A stretch of DNA of 64,000 nucleotides from Pseudomonas triticifolii (GTDB lineage Bacteria > Pseudomonadota > Gammaproteobacteria > Pseudomonadales > Pseudomonadaceae): positions 1 to 64,000 of the forward strand of contig NZ_JACONV010000001.1 of NCBI RefSeq assembly GCF_014358015.1, written 5' to 3'. The notes beneath the pieces were generated by a model that was given only the letters and a program-made list of their open reading frames with translations, was not told the DNA's origin and ran no database searches. Within the stretch, counting starts at the first letter, position 1. Each line of letters opens with the position of its first letter. Below, in pieces: positions 45,310 through 54,391 of this stretch. The position numbers and the translations under genes were made by a program.

Positions 45310-47316
45310 TCAGCGTGGGGCGCGCTGGCGGGCGGTTTTCATCAGGTCTTCTGGCGTGATGTGCCCAACGACCGCCTTGGCCGCGGCGCTGCCCGGCAGC
45401 GGCAGATCCAGAATGTGGCCTTTCATCTTGCCCACCACGTGCATTTCGCAGGGCTTGCAGTCGAACTTCAGGGTCAGCACTTCGTCGCCTTGAATCAGCT
45501 GCATCGGCGCCACTTTGGTACGTACGCCGGTCACGCCCTTGGCCTGTTTCGGGCACAGGTTGAACGAGAAGCGCAGGCAGTGCTTGGTGATCATTACCGG
45601 GACTTCGCCGGTTTCCTCGTGCGCTTCGTAAGCGGCATCGATCAGTTGCACGCCGTGGCGGTGGTAGAAATCACGCGCCTTCTGGTTGTAAACGTTGGCC
45701 AGAAACGACAGGTGCGACTCGGGGTAGACCGGTGGCGGCGTGGTTTCAGCCTTGCGACCGCCTTGCGGATGAGCCTTCAGGCGCGCTTCGGTCAACGCGT
45801 CGATGGTGTCGCGGCGCAATGTCTTGAGCTGAGAGTTGGGCACGAAGAACGCCTGGGGGGCGTCCAGCTTGATGTCCTGAGCGTGATAGATCGTGGTGCC
45901 AAGTTGCGAGAGCAGGTCACGCAACTGGTCGAGCGCCTGTTCCGGTTTGTTCGCTGCACCGAACGGCCCGTCCAGATGAGTCGTGACGCTCACACCTTCC
46001 TCGCTCGTTGCGATCAGGTTCAGGCGTTCTTCACGCAGTTCGACCTGCCACTGAATACCGATCCGGCGTTCGGCCGACGGCTTGAGCAGCGCCTGCTGCC
46101 AGTTGTGATCCAGGTTACGGTTCAGCGGGTGATTCGGGCGCAGGCGGGAGAGGGCGGCCGGCATTTCATTGGGCTCGACGCGATAGCGCCAGCGCTTCTC
46201 GCCGTCTTCCTCGAATTCGCCTTTGAGATCGGCCACGTTGGCGCGGAAACCCACGACCTCACGCTTGATCAGCACGTTAAGGCCGTCGCCGTTGGACAGC
46301 GGCTCATGGGTGACTGCGATCAGATCGCGCTTGCCCAGTTTTTCCACGCTGCCCACCGACAGGCCGGTGAAAGTCGGCGTGTCAAAGGCTCCGATGTCGA
46401 TCTTGCGGTCACTGACGAAGTAGTCGGTGCTGCCACGGTTGAAGGTCTTTTCCGGGTCCGGCACGAAGAAGTGCGCGGTACGGCCGCTGGAAGCCCGCGC
46501 CAGGTCCGGACGGTCTTCGAGGATGTCGTCCAGTCGCTGACGGTAGTACGCGGTGATGTTTTTGACGTAGCCCGCGTCCTTGTAGCGCCCCTCGATCTTG
46601 AACGAGCGCACGCCGGCTTCGACCAGGGCACGCAGGTTGGCGCTCTGGTTGTTGTCTTTCATCGACAGCAGGTGCTTTTCGAAGGCCACGACACGGCCCT
46701 GATCGTCCTTGAGGGTGTACGGCAGGCGACAAGCCTGGGAGCAGTCGCCCCGGTTGGCGCTGCGGCCGTTCTGTGCGTGGGAGATATTGCACTGTCCGGA
46801 GAACGCCACGCACAACGCGCCATGGATGAAGAACTCGATGGCTGCATCGGTTTCGTCGGCGATCTCGCGGATTTCCTGCAGGTTCAGCTCACGCGCCAAT
46901 ACAAGTTGCGAGAAACCTGCCTGATCGAGAAACTTCGCCCGGCCAAGGGTGCGGATGTCGGTCTGGGTGCTGGCATGCAGCTCGATGGGTGGAATGTCCA
47001 TATCCAGCACGCCAAGGTCCTGCACGATCAGCGCGTCCACGCCTGCGTCGTAGAGCTGGTGGATCAGCGTGCGGGCCGGTTCCAGTTCATCGTCGTGCAG
47101 GATGGTGTTGATCGTGGTGAAGATGCGCGCATGGTAGCGATGGGCGAATTTCACCAGTTCGGCGATATCGCTGACCTCGTTGCAGGCGTTGTGTCGTGCG
47201 CCGAAGCTCGGCCCGCCAATGTACACCGCGTCGGCGCCATGCAGGATGGCTTCACGGGCGATGCTCGTGTCCCGTGCAGGGCTGAGCAATTCCAGGTGGT
47301 GTTTGGGTAGGGACAT
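45310..47316 (-). CDS. rlhA: U32 family protein RlhA (23S rRNA C2501 hydroxylation)
   Basis: A 668-residue protein of the collagenase-like U32 family with a long C-terminal DUF3656-type part. Its length fits RlhA (YdcP, about 650 residues) rather than the shorter YegQ/TrhP. Key segments: LELLSPARDTSIAREAILHG, FIHGALCVAFSGQCNISHAQ and CSQACRLPYTL, with the cysteines proposed to hold an iron-sulfur cluster. In E. coli RlhA hydroxylates cytidine 2501 of 23S rRNA with prephenate-dependent chemistry. I start at the ATG at 47316; 51 further upstream codons in frame look like read-through. It is a stand-alone gene. Confidence 0.88.
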   Translation of the reverse strand: MSLPKHHLELLSPARDTSIAREAILHGADAVYIGGPSFGARHNACNEVSDIAELVKFAHRYHARIFTTINTILHDDELEPARTLIHQLYDAGVDALIVQDLGVLDMDIPPIELHASTQTDIRTLGRAKFLDQAGFSQLVLARELNLQEIREIADETDAAIEFFIHGALCVAFSGQCNISHAQNGRSANRGDCSQACRLPYTLKDDQGRVVAFEKHLLSMKDNNQSANLRALVEAGVRSFKIEGRYKDAGYVKNITAYYRQRLDDILEDRPDLARASSGRTAHFFVPDPEKTFNRGSTDYFVSDRKIDIGAFDTPTFTGLSVGSVEKLGKRDLIAVTHEPLSNGDGLNVLIKREVVGFRANVADLKGEFEEDGEKRWRYRVEPNEMPAALSRLRPNHPLNRNLDHNWQQALLKPSAERRIGIQWQVELREERLNLIATSEEGVSVTTHLDGPFGAANKPEQALDQLRDLLSQLGTTIYHAQDIKLDAPQAFFVPNSQLKTLRRDTIDALTEARLKAHPQGGRKAETTPPPVYPESHLSFLANVYNQKARDFYHRHGVQLIDAAYEAHEETGEVPVMITKHCLRFSFNLCPKQAKGVTGVRTKVAPMQLIQGDEVLTLKFDCKPCEMHVVGKMKGHILDLPLPGSAAAKAVVGHITPEDLMKTARQRAPR

Positions 47317-47434
47317 GGCTACGGCATCCGACGGCGGGCAAAGCGCGCATTGTAGTGCCATGGGCCGCGCGGCGCACCTGCGCTGATCGCTGCAGCGGCA
47401 TTTACTGACTGTCGGTGTGTCCGGACGGCTGCTT

Positions 47435-48226
47435 TCAGCGCGAACGCAGACGCAGAATCCGCGAACCATCGAAAGGGTCGGTCAGCCAGCGGGCGACGAC
47501 GCCAAAGGTCTCCAGCAGCCGCTCGGGCGTCAATACATCGACCGGTGCGCCCAGCGCGACCATACGGCCTTTTTCCATGACGGCGACCCGGTCGCAGTCC
47601 AGCGCCTGGTTCAGGTCATGCAGCGCGATGACCGTGGTCACCGGCAACGCCTTGACCAGGCCGAGGATGGTCAACTGGTGCTGGATATCCAGGTGGTTGG
47701 TCGGTTCGTCCAGCAACAGGATGCCCGGCCGCTGTGCCAGCGCCCGGGCGATGTGCACCCGCTGCCGCTCACCGCCCGACAACGTATGCCAGGCGCGCTT
47801 GATGAAAGGCAGCATGTCCACGTCCAGCAGCGCCTGACGGACGATCCGGTCGTCGTTGTCGCTCCACGGCGTCAGTGCCGACAGCCAGGGCGTGCGGCCC
47901 AGTTCCACGGCATCCAGCACGGTGATCGCGTCGCTGGTCTCGGCTTGCTGCTCGACCACCGCCAGTGCCTGTGCAATGTCACGCCGACTCAGGCTCGCCA
48001 GCGGGCGTTCGCCGAGCATGACCTGACCGCTGCACGGCTTGTTGATGCCGGACAATAGTTTGAGCAGGGTCGATTTGCCCGAGCCGTTCGGGCCTACGAT
48101 GCCCAGTGTCTCACCCTGCGCGATGCTGATATCCACGTCCCGCAACAGCGTCGCGCCCCTGACCGAATAGCCCAGGCCGGTGCAACTGAGCACTGATGGC
48201 GCAGCGCCGGGAATAAACGCGTTCAT
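47435..48226 (-). CDS. btuD: ABC transporter ATPase, vitamin B12/iron-chelate type
   Basis: A 263-residue ATP-binding subunit of the FecE/BtuD family. Walker A GIVGPNGSGKSTLLKLL (about residues 40-50), signature LSGGERQRVHIARAL, Walker B ILLLDEPTNHLD and switch ALHDLNQAL are all present. The true start is the ATG at 48226, overlapping the permease stop (ATGA); the frame extends to 49111 but that part is a shadow of the permease gene. The gene symbol is by role under the cobalamin riboswitch; an iron-chelate substrate is the alternative. Confidence 0.88.
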   Translation of the reverse strand: MNAFIPGAAPSVLSCTGLGYSVRGATLLRDVDISIAQGETLGIVGPNGSGKSTLLKLLSGINKPCSGQVMLGERPLASLSRRDIAQALAVVEQQAETSDAITVLDAVELGRTPWLSALTPWSDNDDRIVRQALLDVDMLPFIKRAWHTLSGGERQRVHIARALAQRPGILLLDEPTNHLDIQHQLTILGLVKALPVTTVIALHDLNQALDCDRVAVMEKGRMVALGAPVDVLTPERLLETFGVVARWLTDPFDGSRILRLRSR

Positions 48227-49245
48227 CGAGTTCTGTTCCCCTGAATGAGGATCAACGCAAACACCGGTGCGCCGATCAGGGCCGTGATCACCCCGATAGG
48301 CAGCGCCTGGCCTTTGATCAAGGTGCGCGAAAGAATGTCCGCCACGATCAGGAACAGCGCGCCGCTCAGCGCGCTCAACGGTACCAGCCGGGCGTGGCGC
48401 ACACCGCTCAGCATGCGCACGGCGTGGGGAATCACCAGACCGACAAAGCCGATGGACCCGACAATCGAGACCATCACCGCCGTCACCAGTGCCGCTGTGG
48501 CGATCAATACGATCTGCACGCGCCGCACGGCAATGCCAAGCGACGCGGCCGAGTCGCTGCCAAATGTAAACGCATCCAGTGCCCGCCTGTGCCAGAGACA
48601 CACCAGCAGCCCGACCAGCGCAGCAGGGACGGCCAGCCACACCGAAGGCCAGCGTACGCCGCTCAGGTTGCCCAGCAACCAGAACATGATGCCGCGTGCC
48701 TGTTCGGAGCTGGCGGATTTGGTGATCAGGAACGAGGTGAGGGCGTTGAACAGTTGCGATCCGGCGATTCCGGCCAAAATGATCTGCCCGGCGGCAGTGC
48801 TGCCTCGCGAGGAGTGGGCGAGCAGGGCGACCAGAGAGAACGCCACCAGCGCGCCGACGAAGGCACCCGCCGACATGGAAACCACCCCGGCACCGAACCC
48901 CAGAATCGCCACCATGACGGCCCCGGTCGAAGCGCCCGCCGAAATGCCCAGCAGATAAGGGTCGGCCAGCGGGTTGCGCAACAGTGATTGCAGCACCACG
49001 CCGCAAATCGCCAGCCCCGAGCCGCAGGCAGCGGCAACGATGGCGCGGGTCAGTCGGTAATTCCAGACGATGCCTTCGTCGATCGGGTCCAGCGCATAGC
49101 CCGCCGCCCACAGCTTGTTGGCCAGCACCTGAAACACCACCTGTACGCTGATCGAGGTTTCACCGATTGCAGCGCCGACGATGATTGCCAGCACCAGGAC
49201 CGCGGACACCCAGAGCACATGGCCCAACGCGACTGGCAGTCTCAT
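48223..49245 (-). CDS. btuC: FecCD-family ABC transporter permease, probably corrinoid
   Basis: A 340-residue permease with about ten helices and the FecCD/BtuC landmarks: GLAICGVVLQSLLRNPLADP, LLGISAGASTGAVM, and GFVGLVIPHAVRMLSG. It starts four bases inside the end of the binding-protein gene and its own end overlaps the ATPase gene. With the riboswitch upstream, cobalamin or a precursor is the expected cargo. Confidence 0.9.
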   Translation of the reverse strand: MRLPVALGHVLWVSAVLVLAIIVGAAIGETSISVQVVFQVLANKLWAAGYALDPIDEGIVWNYRLTRAIVAAACGSGLAICGVVLQSLLRNPLADPYLLGISAGASTGAVMVAILGFGAGVVSMSAGAFVGALVAFSLVALLAHSSRGSTAAGQIILAGIAGSQLFNALTSFLITKSASSEQARGIMFWLLGNLSGVRWPSVWLAVPAALVGLLVCLWHRRALDAFTFGSDSAASLGIAVRRVQIVLIATAALVTAVMVSIVGSIGFVGLVIPHAVRMLSGVRHARLVPLSALSGALFLIVADILSRTLIKGQALPIGVITALIGAPVFALILIQGNRTR

Positions 49246-50255
49246 GGAGCGCCGTTGAAGCGGTTGGCGGCTGCGGACAGCTCTTCGATGCCGGTGAAAA
49301 GGCGCAGGCTGGCCTGCATGCCTTCAGCGTCGATGATTACGATGCGATCGTGCTTCACGGCGTCCATGTTGCGGGTCACCGGGTCGGCCTTGAGGAATTC
49401 GATTTTCTTGCGGTAGTCGTCGGCCGGGAAGCGACGGCGATCCATACGTGCAATCACCAGAATGCTTGGATTGGCCTTGGCGATGGTTTCCCAGCCGACC
49501 GTTGGCCACTCTTCATCGGACTGCACAATGTTGCGCATCCCCAGATTGTTGAGCATGAAGTCCGGGATGCCCTTGCGGCCGGCCACGTAAGGGTCTGCGG
49601 CCAGGTCGGAGCTGGAGAACCAGAACACCGCCGAAACATCTTTGTCGTGGTTCTGCTTGACGTTGGCCACCGCCGCGCTGAGGCGCGCCTTGAGGCTGGC
49701 GACCAGCGTGTCGCCACGATCCTGTACGTCGAAAATCTGCGCCAGTTGCTCGATGCTCTTGTAGATGGTTTCGATGCGGAACGGCTCCAGACGCGTGCCA
49801 TCGGCACCGACCAGGTTGTCTTTGCCTTCACAGTCGGACGGCATCAGGTAGGTCGGGATGTTCAGTTCGTGGAACTGCTCACGGGTGCCGACCGCGCCTT
49901 GTTTGCCGACCATCCATTCCAGCTGCACGGCAACCAGTTCAGGACGCTTGCCAATCACGGCTTCGAAGCTGGGATCGTTGTCGGCCAGGCGCTCGACCTT
50001 GTCGTTCTGTGCCTTGAAGCGCGGCAGCACGTCGTTGAACCACAGGGACGTGCCGACCAGCTTGTCGCCCAGGCCCAGCTCATAGAGCATTTCAGTGCCC
50101 GACTGACCGATGGTCACCGCTTTGTTCGGTGCGTGGTCGAAGGTCAGCGAGTAGCCGCAGTTTTCGAGGGTCAGCGGATAACGGGTCGGCGCGGCAAACA
50201 CCAGGCTGGAAAGGGTGAGGCTGGCAGCCAGGACGGCAAGGCGGGACAGTGACAT
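49242..50255 (-). CDS. btuF: ABC transporter substrate-binding protein, probably corrinoid
   Basis: A 337-residue periplasmic binding protein of the TroA/BtuF-like fold, with signal peptide (SRLAVLAASLTLSSLVFA). It contains NKAVTIGQSGTEMLYELGLG, RPELVAVQLEWMVG and WPTVGWETIAKANPSILVIA. It is longer than E. coli BtuF (about 266 residues) and closer to iron-chelate binders in size, so cobalamin is deduced from the riboswitch 150 bp upstream rather than from the protein itself. GAGGT precedes the ATG. First gene of the btuFCD-like operon. Confidence 0.86.
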   Translation of the reverse strand: MSLSRLAVLAASLTLSSLVFAAPTRYPLTLENCGYSLTFDHAPNKAVTIGQSGTEMLYELGLGDKLVGTSLWFNDVLPRFKAQNDKVERLADNDPSFEAVIGKRPELVAVQLEWMVGKQGAVGTREQFHELNIPTYLMPSDCEGKDNLVGADGTRLEPFRIETIYKSIEQLAQIFDVQDRGDTLVASLKARLSAAVANVKQNHDKDVSAVFWFSSSDLAADPYVAGRKGIPDFMLNNLGMRNIVQSDEEWPTVGWETIAKANPSILVIARMDRRRFPADDYRKKIEFLKADPVTRNMDAVKHDRIVIIDAEGMQASLRLFTGIEELSAAANRFNGAP

Positions 50256-50399
50256 GGAATGCGACCTCGATTCGAGCGTGTGTCAGGGCGCAATGCACGA
50301 CAGGAAACACATCCCGGCCCGCAGAGAAACAGCAGGGCACGGCGCAATACGGCTTTGCGCGCGGATGTCCTTCCCGGACACCCCGCCGGTTAGTGATTG

Positions 50400-50580
50400 T
50401 ATGCAGGTCGGCAGGTCTCCTGACTGGCACGTCATCGCCCGGCTCCGGCCTTCCCGGGGATCACCCAGTGGCAGTCGTGGAGCAGGCTCGATGCCTACAG
50501 TTGCGGGGGCAGTCTCGTTTTGACCTCATGCAGCGAGGTGTGCGAATTCCCTGTTAGTTCCTCTCGGAAACCGACGGGCG
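50400..50580 (-). promoter_or_regulatory. Cobalamin (AdoCbl-class) riboswitch
   Basis: On the minus strand the leader contains the consensus B12 box AGTCAGGAGACCTGCC (50410-50425). Upstream of it are GCCACTGGGTGATCCCCGGG (paired elements) and CTGCCCCCGCAACTGTAGGC, the hallmark core of the class. An upstream GGGAATTC segment (50544-50551) fits the P2 side. It lies about 150 bp before the binding-protein ATG. With cobalamin present it should fold and shut down expression of the importer. Boundaries are approximate. Confidence 0.92.
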
Positions 50581-50608
50581 GCATGGTAAACGATAAGGAA
50601 GGGGCTCG

Positions 50609-50800
50609 CTATGGCTTTGCGCGCAGGCGTAGCAGGCTGTTGATCAGATGCAGGCGCATTGCGGCCCAGGCGGCGTCGCGGTCCTGGTGAGCAATGGCGT
50701 CGAAGATCTGCTCTTGTTCTCGCTGCTGAATGTGCGGGTCGTCTTTGACCTGCAATGGCGTGATGTTGCCGAAACCACTGCGCGTGCGCGGCAGGATGTG
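50609..50800 (-). pseudogene. Remnant of a GntR/FCD-type regulator (C-terminus)
   Basis: The end of a minus-strand frame reads QREQEQIFDAIAHQDRDAAW and then AAMRLHLINSLLRLRAKP before a TAG. This is the typical last helix pair of an FCD ligand-binding domain (H/Q..I..AI...D...A...M..HL). Upstream of about 50800 the frame has no FCD or winged-helix sequence, so the rest of the gene seems lost. The boundary is approximate. Confidence 0.6.
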
Positions 50801-51073
50801 CAGCAAGGTCGAGCTGCCGATTGCGCTGCGCCCGGTAAAAACCCAACCTGAAATATTTTTCATCGAGCGCGTGGTGCCGGGCAGTCGAACGCGGCAGATC
50901 GTCTGGAAGCATGATGGCACGGGGCTTTCATTCGGCGGGGGCGTTTCGTGTAGCAACAGCGGGCCAATTCGTTGCAACGTCTTTTTCACATCTTCTTCAC
51001 CGCTTCCGCACGAGGTCGTCCCTATCGTTGCCACAGCTGAAATCACGCTGATGACCAGTACAGGAGCGGCCAC
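50801..51073. other. Intergenic region, no gene seen
   Basis: The 273 bp between the regulator remnant and the histidine phosphatase gene have no recognisable domain on either strand. They hold the promoter of the phosphatase operon and possibly decayed parts of the lost regulator gene. Confidence 0.4.
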
Positions 51074-51790
51074 GTGGCGCGCAGTTCAACCGATAATAAA
51101 TACGCCGTCATCAACAGGTCCTGGCTTTCCAGGTTTGTCATCTCACGACCCTCGCTGACCAATCGGCACATTGCCCTGGCCCTGGTGGTCGTAGCCCTTG
51201 CGGCCATCGGTGTGTGGTTTTTCACTGCCTTCAAGGCGACGCATGTGGTTGATCTGGGAGCGGCGGGTGCCCTGAAACAGTCAGGTCTCTATGCCCACTG
51301 GAAGCAGGGCGATGTAGTGGTCATGATCCGGCATGCCGAGCGCTGCGATCGCTCGACCAATCCTTGTATGGCTGATGCGCAAGGCATCACGCTCAAGGGG
51401 GGTGAAGCAGCATTGGCGGTGGGCGCGGGTCTGAAAAGACTGGGGTTCGTCGACGCAAGGATGATCACCAGCCCCAAACTTCGCACCCAGCAGACTGCCG
51501 ACCTGATCTCAGGGCATGTCGTGCCCGACGAAGCGTGGCCCAACGACTGTAACGGCGGTTTCAAGAATGCCGTGCAAGCGCACAAGCACGCAGGCGAGAA
51601 CCTGATACTGGTCACCCACAGTGGTTGCATCGATCAGTTCGAGCGCAAGCTGGGCGTGCCGTTCAATGAGCGCGCCAGCGCCTACGCTGAAGCGGTGTTC
51701 GTTCAGGTAGATGGCACGCATACTCCGAAAATCCTTGGATCCCTCAATGCCAGGCAATGGGCAGACATCGACAGCGAGCAACTGAATTGA
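51074..51790 (+). CDS. Membrane-anchored histidine phosphatase family protein (Ais-like)
   Basis: A 238-residue protein with one helix at about residues 33-53 and a histidine-phosphatase domain beyond. The catalytic RHG-type motif is MIRHAERCD (about residue 87) and the second His is in VTHSGCID. Its position in the membrane with the catalytic part outside fits the Ais/PmrG group that acts on lipopolysaccharide core phosphates. Start GTG at 51074 with AGGAG seven bases upstream. It overlaps the PAP2 gene that follows. The substrate is inferred. Confidence 0.82.
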   Translation: MARSSTDNKYAVINRSWLSRFVISRPSLTNRHIALALVVVALAAIGVWFFTAFKATHVVDLGAAGALKQSGLYAHWKQGDVVVMIRHAERCDRSTNPCMADAQGITLKGGEAALAVGAGLKRLGFVDARMITSPKLRTQQTADLISGHVVPDEAWPNDCNGGFKNAVQAHKHAGENLILVTHSGCIDQFERKLGVPFNERASAYAEAVFVQVDGTHTPKILGSLNARQWADIDSEQLN

Positions 51791-52626
51791 AGACATCCGC
51801 CAGTGCCCGTTACACCTTCTATCGCAACAATCTCGGGATTCCGCTGCTCGCGGGTCTGATGGTGTTCCTGCTCTTTGACCTGACACACTTTGATATCGCG
51901 CTGAGCAACCTGCTTTACGACCCGGTGGCAGGCAACTTCCCGGTTGGGCAGAGCCATCTGTTCGAAAAAATCACCCACAACTGGGCACGCATCATTCCCA
52001 ACTGGACGGGCGAGCTGGCGATCATCGGGGCCTTGCTGTCGCTGGTCTGGCCTGCGCTGCAACTGCGTCCGCAAGCCCGCCTGACGCGCTGGGTCGGCCG
52101 TAGCCGAATGGCGAAACCGTTGAAGTTCTTCAGCCGGCATCGGCTGGATTTCCTGTTCGTGATCGTCGCCTTTGCCGTGAGCACCGGCATGATCCATTTC
52201 CTCAAAAGTCATACCAGCGTGTATTGCCCGGTCGAGACCACGCTGTATGGCGGGGCTCAGGCTCATGTGGAATGGTTCCGCAACTTCAATCTGTGGCACG
52301 AAGCGGGTGCGGGGCGTTGCTGGCCGGGTGGTCATGCGTCGAGTGCCTTCAGCCTGTTTGCCTTGTACTTCGTGGCCCGTCGTTATCGCTGGCACCACGC
52401 CAGACTCCTGCTGGGCGCGATTATGGTGCTGGGCATGATCTACGGCACGACGCGGGTATTGCAGGGCTGGCACTTCATGTCGCACACCTTCTGGGCTGCC
52501 ATCGTGGTGTGGCTAAGCATGCTGCTGGTGGCGCTGTGTTTCTATGGCAGATCCCGATTGCAGCAACCGTTGTCCTACGCGCCTGACCGCCAGCCTGCTA
52601 TGGCGGGCTCGGGTCTTGTCAGATAG
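51787..52626 (+). CDS. PAP2 family lipid phosphatase
   Basis: A 279-residue inner-membrane protein of about six helices. The PAP2 active-site blocks are CWPGGHASSAFS (PSGH-like, with catalytic His) and TRVLQGWHFMSH (the SR-x5-H motif). It starts at TTG at 51787, overlapping the TGA of the phosphatase gene (TTGA), so translation is coupled. It resembles LpxE/LpxT-like or undecaprenyl-type phosphatases. Together with the histidine phosphatase it may remodel envelope lipid phosphates; this is inference. Confidence 0.85.
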   Translation: MKTSASARYTFYRNNLGIPLLAGLMVFLLFDLTHFDIALSNLLYDPVAGNFPVGQSHLFEKITHNWARIIPNWTGELAIIGALLSLVWPALQLRPQARLTRWVGRSRMAKPLKFFSRHRLDFLFVIVAFAVSTGMIHFLKSHTSVYCPVETTLYGGAQAHVEWFRNFNLWHEAGAGRCWPGGHASSAFSLFALYFVARRYRWHHARLLLGAIMVLGMIYGTTRVLQGWHFMSHTFWAAIVVWLSMLLVALCFYGRSRLQQPLSYAPDRQPAMAGSGLVR

Positions 52627-52642
52627 GGACAGGAACGCTGCC

Positions 52643-53359
52643 ATGAATATTCTGGTCATCGAGGATCATCCTGACATCCATGACAACCTGCTGGAGTTTT
52701 TCGAGCTGAGAGGGCATGCAGTCGAGGGCGCGCTGGATGGGTTGAGCGGGCTGCATCTGGCGGCGTCGAAGCGTTTCGACGCGATCATTCTCGACATCAT
52801 GTTGCCCGGCATCGACGGCAATCAGATCTGCCGCAGCCTGCGCGAATACTCGCAATCGGAGGTCGCCATCGTGATGCTCAGCGCCCGGGACGAACTGGAA
52901 GATCGCCTGCTCGGGTTCAAGGTCGGGGCGGACGACTACATCACCAAACCTTTTGCCATGTCCGAGGTGCTGGCCAGGATAGAGGCCGTGGTCGGTCGTC
53001 GTCAGCGCAAGGACAATCGCCTGATGGTGGTGGCCGATCTGGTGTTCGACCTGGACACCCTGGAAGTCTCTCGCGCCGGTCTGCCGTTGAAGCTCAATCC
53101 CACTAACATGAAGCTGCTGGAACTGTTGATGCGCAAGAGCCCGCATATCGTCAAACGCGCTGAGCTGGAGCAGGTTCTGTGGGGACGGGACGGGCAGAAA
53201 AGCGACAGCCTGCGCAGCAACATTCACACCCTCAGGCGCGTGCTGGACAAGGACTTCAGCACGCCGCTGCTGCACACCGCCCATGGTCTGGGTTACAAGT
53301 TGTGCGAGCAGCGCAGTGTGGATGATGTAGCGGGCAAGCCGGCGGTCAATCGAAACTGA
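52643..53359 (+). CDS. OmpR/PhoB-family response regulator, orphan
   Basis: A 238-residue regulator. The receiver domain has the acidic pocket (E7, D8), phospho-acceptor D51 (LDIMLPG) and K102 (TKPF). The C-terminal winged helix follows from about residue 130 (KLNPTNMKLLELLMRKSPHI; SNIHTLRRVLD). The start at 52643 lies 16 bp after the PAP2 stop. No histidine kinase is encoded on either side, so it must pair with a kinase elsewhere or be unpaired. It probably controls the two phosphatase genes with which it forms an operon. The last 14 bp overlap the convergent AraC gene. Confidence 0.9.
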   Translation: MNILVIEDHPDIHDNLLEFFELRGHAVEGALDGLSGLHLAASKRFDAIILDIMLPGIDGNQICRSLREYSQSEVAIVMLSARDELEDRLLGFKVGADDYITKPFAMSEVLARIEAVVGRRQRKDNRLMVVADLVFDLDTLEVSRAGLPLKLNPTNMKLLELLMRKSPHIVKRAELEQVLWGRDGQKSDSLRSNIHTLRRVLDKDFSTPLLHTAHGLGYKLCEQRSVDDVAGKPAVNRN

Positions 53360-54383
53360 ACAGCCGCTGGATCAGTGTCGGCGTGCTACCGGTCCAGCGT
53401 TTGAAGGCACGACGGAAGTTCGCCGGATCGTTGAAGTTGAGGTACTCGGCAACGGCCTCGTTGCTCATGCCCTTGATCTGGTAGAGGTACAGCGCGACGT
53501 GTTTGCGGGCAAGATCATGTCGGGCCTGAAAGCAGGTGCCGTGCTTGTGCAATTTGCGCTTGAGCGTCGCCGGGCTCATGGCGAAGGCCTGCGCCACGTG
53601 CTCCAGGCTGGTCGCTTCACGGACGGTGTCGGTCAAGTGCTGGTGCAATCGGTCCAGCAGGCTGGCGCACATCCCCAGTGCGTCGAGTTGCGCAGACGCC
53701 TCCTGCTGGGCGACCTGCGCTGCAATGGGGGACGCGCCGGGCCATGGGCGTGTCAGGTAATGCCTGGGCAGTCGCATCATGTCCAGCGGCCGGCCGAAGG
53801 CCGTATTTTCCCCCAGATTCACCCAGTACTGCTCAACATAGCGCGGCTCTTGATGGCTGAAGCTGCACTCCCACGGCAAGCGCTCGCCACTCAAGTGCTG
53901 ACTCATGGCAACGATCGAGGTCGTCGCTGCCTCCAGCACAAACACGTGTTGCTCGCCTGCGCCACAGCTGTCCAGCCAATACAGATAGGCGAAGTGCTCG
54001 TCCAGCTCCAGACGTGGCGTCAGCACAGGGCTGAGCAGGGCGCGTTGCCGAATCAGGATCTCCAGCGCCTGATGCAGGTTCTGCGCATGGCGCAGCGCAT
54101 GACTGGCTGCGCCGTAGTGCCCCGGGAACAACCGCTGACCGAACAGAAAACTGGTGTCATCGGCCTCCATCTGCCGCTGTGCGTTGCCGATCAGCACGAA
54201 ATACTGTTGAGGACTGAGACGTGTCTTGCCCGCCACGATGTCTTCGTAGAACAGACCGGTGCCCTTGAGCAGCCGATGGCTGTCGAGTCCGCGCGACAGG
54301 GCCAGGTCGATCAGCGTGGCAGGCTGATAATGGCCTGGAATGAAACGGCTGTCGGCTTCGTACCAATCGCTCTTGATGGTCAC
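53346..54383 (-). CDS. AraC-family transcriptional regulator
   Basis: A 345-residue regulator with an N-terminal effector domain of the AraC-binding (Arabinose_bd, PF12625-like) type and a C-terminal AraC DNA-binding pair of helix-turn-helices (LEHVAQAFAMSPATLKRKLH; MSNEAVAEYLNFNDPANFRR). The gene is 8 bp downstream of the GGDEF-like membrane protein gene, so the two should be co-transcribed. Its 3' end overlaps the response-regulator gene. Targets are unknown. Confidence 0.9.
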   Translation of the reverse strand: MTIKSDWYEADSRFIPGHYQPATLIDLALSRGLDSHRLLKGTGLFYEDIVAGKTRLSPQQYFVLIGNAQRQMEADDTSFLFGQRLFPGHYGAASHALRHAQNLHQALEILIRQRALLSPVLTPRLELDEHFAYLYWLDSCGAGEQHVFVLEAATTSIVAMSQHLSGERLPWECSFSHQEPRYVEQYWVNLGENTAFGRPLDMMRLPRHYLTRPWPGASPIAAQVAQQEASAQLDALGMCASLLDRLHQHLTDTVREATSLEHVAQAFAMSPATLKRKLHKHGTCFQARHDLARKHVALYLYQIKGMSNEAVAEYLNFNDPANFRRAFKRWTGSTPTLIQRLFSFD

Positions 54384-54391
54384 AGCAGGCC

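Noticed and set aside
45310-47469. Long start for the U32 protein
   Set aside because: The first 51 residues are Cys/Arg-rich and unlike RlhA; the ATG at 47316 gives the family N-terminus.
47435-49111. A 558-residue minus-strand frame
   Set aside because: Only the last 263 residues are the ABC ATPase; the rest is antisense-like read-through across the permease gene.
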